From NCBI GenBank assembly GCA_023484185.1, contig JAMDBC010000166.1, forward strand, positions 1 to 10,041: a stretch of DNA of 10,041 bases, read 5' to 3'. The position numbers were made by a program, and so were the translations under genes. The stretch is from Chloroflexota bacterium (lineage in GTDB: Bacteria; Chloroflexota; Anaerolineae; Anaerolineales; Villigracilaceae). Each line of letters begins with the position of its first letter. The stretch's first letter is position 1. Shown piece after piece: positions 6,871 to 10,041 of this stretch. A model generated the notes under the pieces. That model saw only the letters and a list, made by a program, of their open reading frames with translations. It made no database searches and had not been told where the DNA came from.

Positions 6871-6891
6871 CGTAGTACCTAATACGTAATA
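6871..6891 (+). repeat. Three tandem heptamers, consensus CGTAATA, before cofE
   Basis: Three adjacent 7-base units fill most of the npdG-cofE spacer: CGTAGTA (6871-6877), CCTAATA (6878-6884) and CGTAATA (6885-6891). The first two differ from the third by one base each. They end 3 nt before the cofE ATG, where a ribosome site would be expected but is not seen. The role is unknown. Confidence 0.5.
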
Positions 6892-6894
6892 GCT

Positions 6895-7662
6895 ATGTCT
6901 CTTACTCTCACCTCTCTGAAAGACATTCCTCTCATCCGCCACGGCGACAACCTGGCGGATATTCTTGTATCATCCCTTCAAGCACCGCAGATCAAACTTG
7001 AAGATGATGACATTCTCGTTCTCGCGCAAAAAATTGTCAGCAAAGCCGAAGGACGGATGGTAAATCTTGCAACGGTCGCGCCAAGCGAACGCGCCAAAGA
7101 ACTTGCCATCCAAACCGAAAAAGACTCGCGCGTGGTTGAATTGATGTTACAGGAAAGTAACGAAGTCTTGCGCGTGCGCGTTGGAACAATCATCGTCGAG
7201 CACAAACTTGGATTTGTATGCGCCAACGCTGGCATCGACCATTCAAATGTGGCGGGAGTCGGCAACGGGAAAGAAGAATACGTTTTGCTTCTGCCTGAAA
7301 ATCCTGATCGATCCGCAAAAAATATTCGAGACGAAATAGAAAAATCTACTGGCAAGGAAATTGGCGTGATGATCATCGACTCACACGGCCGCGCCTGGCG
7401 CATTGGGACAGAAGGAGTTTGTATTGGGCTTAGTGGAATTCCTGCCGTCATTGATGAACGCGGCTGGAAGGATCTATTCGGCTACACCCTGCGCGTCACA
7501 CAAGTCGGCGTGGCGGATGAACTCGCCGCGGCGGCATCGCTCGTCATGGGACAAGCTGCCGAGGGCACACCTGCCGTCCACGTGCGCGGATTTCCCTATC
7601 CACTGTGCGAAGGTTCGCTAAAAGAATTGATCCGTCCGAAAGAGCAGGACCTTTTCAGATAA
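6895..7662 (+). CDS. cofE: Coenzyme F420-0:L-glutamate ligase
   Basis: A complete 255-residue CofE. The enzyme adds gamma-linked glutamate(s) to F420-0 using GTP and divalent metal ions. Visible family motifs: IPLIRHGDNL near the start, VLAQKIVSKAEGR, the metal-site region ANAGIDHSNV with D115, IIDSHGRAWRIG with D162, and a C-terminal VADELAAAASLVMGQAAEG.PAVHVRG. The usual DTFGRPWR is DSHGRAWR here, a modest variation. Unlike mycobacterial FbiB there is no fused nitroreductase domain; a separate one is encoded downstream. ATG 6895 is the only sensible start and has no Shine-Dalgarno; the tandem heptamers occupy that place. The hydrolase gene follows after 12 nt. Confidence 0.95.
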   Translation: MSLTLTSLKDIPLIRHGDNLADILVSSLQAPQIKLEDDDILVLAQKIVSKAEGRMVNLATVAPSERAKELAIQTEKDSRVVELMLQESNEVLRVRVGTIIVEHKLGFVCANAGIDHSNVAGVGNGKEEYVLLLPENPDRSAKNIRDEIEKSTGKEIGVMIIDSHGRAWRIGTEGVCIGLSGIPAVIDERGWKDLFGYTLRVTQVGVADELAAAASLVMGQAAEGTPAVHVRGFPYPLCEGSLKELIRPKEQDLFR

Positions 7663-7674
7663 AAGGAGATTGTC

Positions 7675-8298
7675 ATGAGCGATTATCTGGCAAAGCCAAA
7701 ATCAGCGCCGCGCGGCGGTGTATTAATTCTTCATGCCTGGTGGGGATTAAATGATTTTTTCAAAAATTTATGTGAGAAGCTGGCATCTGAAGGTTATGTC
7801 ACTCTTGCGTCAGACCTGTATAACGGTGCAACCGCCAGAACAATCCCCGAAGCAGACAAACTTCGCAAGACAGTAAAACGCGACGCGGCATTAGCGCACA
7901 TACTTGACTCATTGAAGCAACTCCAATCCGAAGTTCACGGAAAATCCATAGCGACCATTGGCTTTTCGATGGGGGCGTTTTGGTCACTCTGGCTGGCAGA
8001 AGAAAAACCAAAAACTATCGCTGCAACCATACTCTTTTATGGATCGCGCGGCGGAGAATATGCATCCACGCGTTCAGCATTCCTCGGCCACTTTGCAGAG
8101 ACAGATGAATACGTCTCAGACTCCAGCAAAAAGAAATTGGAAAAAGTCCTCAAAGTTGAAGGAAAAGATGTAAGCTTCTTCACATATTCTGACACGCATC
8201 ATTGGTTCTTTGAAAACGACCGTCCCGAATTCAATCCGCGAGCCGCAACTTTGGCATGGGAAAGAACAATGGAATTTCTTGGCAAGCGTCTTGGCTGA
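7675..8298 (+). CDS. Alpha/beta hydrolase of the dienelactone hydrolase family
   Basis: A 207-residue cytoplasmic alpha/beta hydrolase with no signal peptide. The dienelactone hydrolase family feature WWGLND follows the first strand (LILHAWWGLNDFF). The nucleophile elbow is G-F-S98-M-G, so Ser replaces the Cys of true dienelactone hydrolase. The acid is probably D144 (ETDEY) and the base H175 or H176 (DTHHWFFE). Ala21 stands where dienelactone hydrolase has a Glu that controls the Cys nucleophile. The true substrate is therefore open; an ester or lactone is likely. A strong ribosome site AAAAGGAGAT precedes ATG 7675. The gene sits between cofE and F420-using genes, but nothing in the sequence ties it to F420 synthesis. 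Confidence 0.87.
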   Translation: MSDYLAKPKSAPRGGVLILHAWWGLNDFFKNLCEKLASEGYVTLASDLYNGATARTIPEADKLRKTVKRDAALAHILDSLKQLQSEVHGKSIATIGFSMGAFWSLWLAEEKPKTIAATILFYGSRGGEYASTRSAFLGHFAETDEYVSDSSKKKLEKVLKVEGKDVSFFTYSDTHHWFFENDRPEFNPRAATLAWERTMEFLGKRLG

Positions 8299-8321
8299 CA
8301 TAAAATCCACATCAAATACTA

Positions 8322-8350
8322 ATGAAAATCTTACAAGGCTTTGTTACACT
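8322..8350 (+). promoter_or_regulatory. Internal promoter candidate before the PPOX-family gene
   Basis: An extended -10 TGTTACACT (8342-8350) resembles TGTTATACT found before the serine hydrolase gene. A weak -35 ATGAAA (8322-8327, 4 of 6 matches) lies 17 nt upstream of the hexamer. It falls in the 78-nt gap after the hydrolase gene, the widest in the F420 block. A transcript start near 8357 would leave a leader of about 20 nt that includes the GAGG ribosome site. Confidence 0.35.
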
Positions 8351-8376
8351 CACCATAAACAACCCCGAGGAAAATA

Positions 8377-8778
8377 ATGAAAAATATTCCCGAATCACAT
8401 CAAGACCTGCTCAAGGACGAGACAAAGGCTTTCGTCTATCTTGCCACCACCATGTCGGATGGGACGCCACAAGTCACGCCGGTCTGGTTCAACACAGACG
8501 GCAATTATATTCTCATCAATTCGGCAACGGGACGCTTGAAGGACAAAAATATGCGCAACCGTCCCAGCGTGGCTTTGTGCATTGCGGATCCTAAAAATCC
8601 ATATCGCTATATACAAATCCGCGGCAAGATCATTGAGTTCACGAATAAAAACGCCGAAGAACACATCGACATCCTCAACATGAAGTATCACGGCAACCCG
8701 AATTATCCAGCACATAATCCGGCGCAGCCGCGTGTAATCTATAAAGTCGAACCTCTAAAAGTAGACGCGCACGGATGA
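8377..8778 (+). CDS. PPOX-class F420-dependent oxidoreductase (FDOR-B, Rv1155-like)
   Basis: A 133-residue split beta-barrel protein of the pyridoxamine-phosphate-oxidase-like superfamily. Family features are LATTMSDGTPQVTPVWFN (strands 1-2), INSATGRLKDKNMRNRP (cofactor-binding loop with basic residues), VALCIADP..PYRYIQIRGK, and a C-terminal YPAHNPAQPRVIYKVEP. The pattern fits the TIGR03618/Rv1155-type group, whose members bind F420 rather than FMN; binding of F420 here is supported by location in an F420 biosynthesis block. The substrate is unknown. CGAGGAAAATA gives a good ribosome site before ATG 8377. Its TGA overlaps the ATG of the nitroreductase gene by 4 nt (ATGA), so the two are translationally coupled. 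Confidence 0.9.
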   Translation: MKNIPESHQDLLKDETKAFVYLATTMSDGTPQVTPVWFNTDGNYILINSATGRLKDKNMRNRPSVALCIADPKNPYRYIQIRGKIIEFTNKNAEEHIDILNMKYHGNPNYPAHNPAQPRVIYKVEPLKVDAHG

Positions 8779-9362
8779 ATTCCGCGCGCGACTTCCTGCG
8801 CTCGCGGCGCTCGATCCGCCGCTTCAAACCGGACCCAATACCAGACTCCGTTATCGAGCGCATTCTCACCCCCGCGACCTTTGCGCCATCGGCACACAAC
8901 CTTCAGCCGTGGAGATTCGTCATCGTCAAAAATCCAGAAGCCAGAACAAAGCTCGGCATTGCGTTGACGACAAAAATGCGGGCCGACATGCAAGCCGAAG
9001 GCGCTGACCAGGCCGAAATCGAATCACGTGTCACGCGTTCGATCCGTCGCATCAACGAAGCTCCTTCAATTATTCTTTTGTGTCGCGATACAACAGCAAT
9101 CCGCGTGGACATGCCTGAAGAAACGATCATGAACATCCAATCCACCGCGCTGGCCGGGATGAATATTTTGCTCGCTGCGCAGGCTGAAGATCTCGGCGCA
9201 AATTGGATCTGCTGGCCATTGTATGCAACCCATGAAACACAAAAAGCTTTGGATTTGCCTGAAAGCTGGGAACCGCAGGCAATGCTGATCGTTGGGTTTG
9301 CTGATGAACAGCCAAAAGAAAAAGAATTAAAACCACTGAATCAAATTTCAGTTTATTTATGA
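8775..9362 (+). CDS. Nitroreductase-family protein like the FbiB C-terminal domain (probable dehydro-F420-0 reductase)
   Basis: A 195-residue FMN-dependent nitroreductase. The FMN phosphate motif RRSIRRF is at 11-17, then [15 protein letters not shown] (35-49), [11 protein letters not shown], and [31 protein letters not shown]. These features fit the C-terminal domain of mycobacterial FbiB, which reduces dehydro-F420-0 to F420-0 with FMNH2. The position between an F420-binding oxidoreductase gene and cofD supports this role, but a different nitroreductase activity cannot be ruled out by sequence alone. The start ATG overlaps the stop of the previous gene (ATGA) and has no ribosome site; the stop overlaps the cofD start in the same way. 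Compared with FbiB it is a stand-alone protein rather than a fusion to CofE. Confidence 0.86.
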   Translation: MNSARDFLRSRRSIRRFKPDPIPDSVIERILTPATFAPSAHNLQPWRFVIVKNPEARTKLGIALTTKMRADMQAEGADQAEIESRVTRSIRRINEAPSIILLCRDTTAIRVDMPEETIMNIQSTALAGMNILLAAQAEDLGANWICWPLYATHETQKALDLPESWEPQAMLIVGFADEQPKEKELKPLNQISVYL

Positions 9363-10041
9363 AAATCACCGCACTGGCTGGTGGAGTCGGTGGAGCGAAA
9401 CTCGCACACGGACTCGCCCAAATTCTCCCGCCCGAAGACCTGACCGTCATCGTCAACACTGGCGATGATTTCGAGCATCTCGGCCTATATATTTGTCCCG
9501 ATCTCGATACAGTCTGTTACACGTTAGGCGGACTCGCAAATCCTGAAACCGGCTGGGGTCGCAGCGGCGAAACCTGGCAAACCATTTCAAACATCGAAAA
9601 ACTTGGCGGGCCAAACTGGTTCAGACTCGGCGACCAGGATTTCGCCACACACATCGAGCGCACGCGGCGATTGAAAGCGGGCGAAACGCTTTCGCAGATC
9701 ACGCGAGATTTTTGTAAAGCATGGGGAATCAATCACACCATAATCCCGATGAGTAACAACCCCATTAGAACCATTGTAAGCACTGACCAAGGTGAACTTG
9801 CATTCCAGGAATATTTCGTCCATCGTCATTGCGAGCCGCGCGTCAAAGGCTTTCGATTCGACGGCGTTGAGGTAGCAAAGTCCGCTCCTGGCGTGGATGA
9901 AGCCATTGAGCAGGCCGACGCCATCGTGATTTGTCCGTCCAACCCGTGGGTGAGCATCGCGCCCATTTTAGCGGTACCCGGCATCAGGTCCAGAATTGAA
10001 GCGAAGCAAGTTGTGGCAGTATCGCCTATTATTGGCGGCCA
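9359..10041 (+). CDS. cofD: 2-phospho-L-lactate / phosphoenolpyruvate transferase CofD (FbiA), C-terminus cut off
   Basis: About 227 N-terminal residues of a protein usually about 310-330 long; it runs off the right edge. CofD joins the lactyl (or enolpyruvyl) phosphate of LPPG (or EPPG) to the deazaflavin Fo to form F420-0 or dehydro-F420-0. Motifs: [15 protein letters not shown] at the N-terminus, [20 protein letters not shown] (residues 32-51, with D36/D37, D48 and D50), [39 protein letters not shown], and [17 protein letters not shown]. The substrate choice cannot be read directly; the neighbouring dehydro-F420 reductase-like gene favours the enolpyruvyl route (FbiA-type). ATG 9359 overlaps the nitroreductase stop by 4 nt with no ribosome site, so coupling is likely. 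Confidence 0.95.
   Translation, partial: MKITALAGGVGGAKLAHGLAQILPPEDLTVIVNTGDDFEHLGLYICPDLDTVCYTLGGLANPETGWGRSGETWQTISNIEKLGGPNWFRLGDQDFATHIERTRRLKAGETLSQITRDFCKAWGINHTIIPMSNNPIRTIVSTDQGELAFQEYFVHRHCEPRVKGFRFDGVEVAKSAPGVDEAIEQADAIVICPSNPWVSIAPILAVPGIRSRIEAKQVVAVSPIIGG

Noticed and set aside
6883..6888. TACGTA palindrome before cofE, considered as an operator.
   Set aside because: It is only the junction of two heptamer units and is too short to support alone.
6978..7451. A 157-codon open frame on the minus strand opposite cofE.
   Set aside because: Very rich in Ser, Thr, Arg and Pro, without domain features; a shadow of cofE.
8322..8594. A 90-codon rightward frame beginning before the PPOX-family gene.
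   Set aside because: It overlaps the real gene out of frame and loses protein-like character after about 20 codons. Its ATG region matches a weak -35 instead.

Overview
The window looks like a chromosomal piece of a Chloroflexota bacterium, probably Anaerolineae. This is an inference from gene content: coenzyme F420 biosynthesis and F420-using genes, a VanW-type domain fused to a serine hydrolase, a coiled-coil/zinc-ribbon protein, an SsnA-like amidohydrolase and a monofunctional proline dehydrogenase. Base composition is roughly balanced. No rRNA, tRNA, insertion sequence, phage gene or CRISPR array was seen, and gene density is high.

Layout. Positions 1-2247 hold three leftward genes: proline dehydrogenase, a pteridine-reductase-like short-chain dehydrogenase (SDR), and the N-terminal part of a polytopic GT-C-type glycosyltransferase-like protein that leaves the left edge. 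A divergent intergenic region (2248-2349) carries one extended -10 promoter candidate on each strand. Everything to the right runs rightward. A membrane-anchored beta-lactamase-fold serine hydrolase and a C4 zinc-ribbon protein come first. Next is a small ORF that may be the remnant of a larger HEAT-repeat membrane protein, then an SsnA-type aminohydrolase.

The F420 block runs from 6188 to the right edge: npdG (F420-dependent NADP reductase), cofE (F420-0:glutamate ligase), an alpha/beta hydrolase of the dienelactone hydrolase family, a PPOX/FDOR-type split-barrel flavoprotein, a nitroreductase like the C-terminal domain of FbiB, and the start of cofD. In mycobacterial FbiB the CofE and nitroreductase domains are fused; here they are separate genes. 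A dehydro-F420 reductase-like protein beside CofD and CofE suggests the phosphoenolpyruvate-based bacterial route. The deazaflavin synthase (FbiC or CofG/CofH) and the guanylyltransferase (CofC/FbiD) are not in the window and may lie to the right.

I did not find a clearly new biological system. The points most worth a second look are the split F420 cluster with hydrolase and PPOX genes inside it, the probable gene remnant at 4563-4819, tandem heptamers directly before cofE, a -10 box placed for leaderless transcription before the zinc-ribbon gene, and several enzymes with non-canonical active-site residues.
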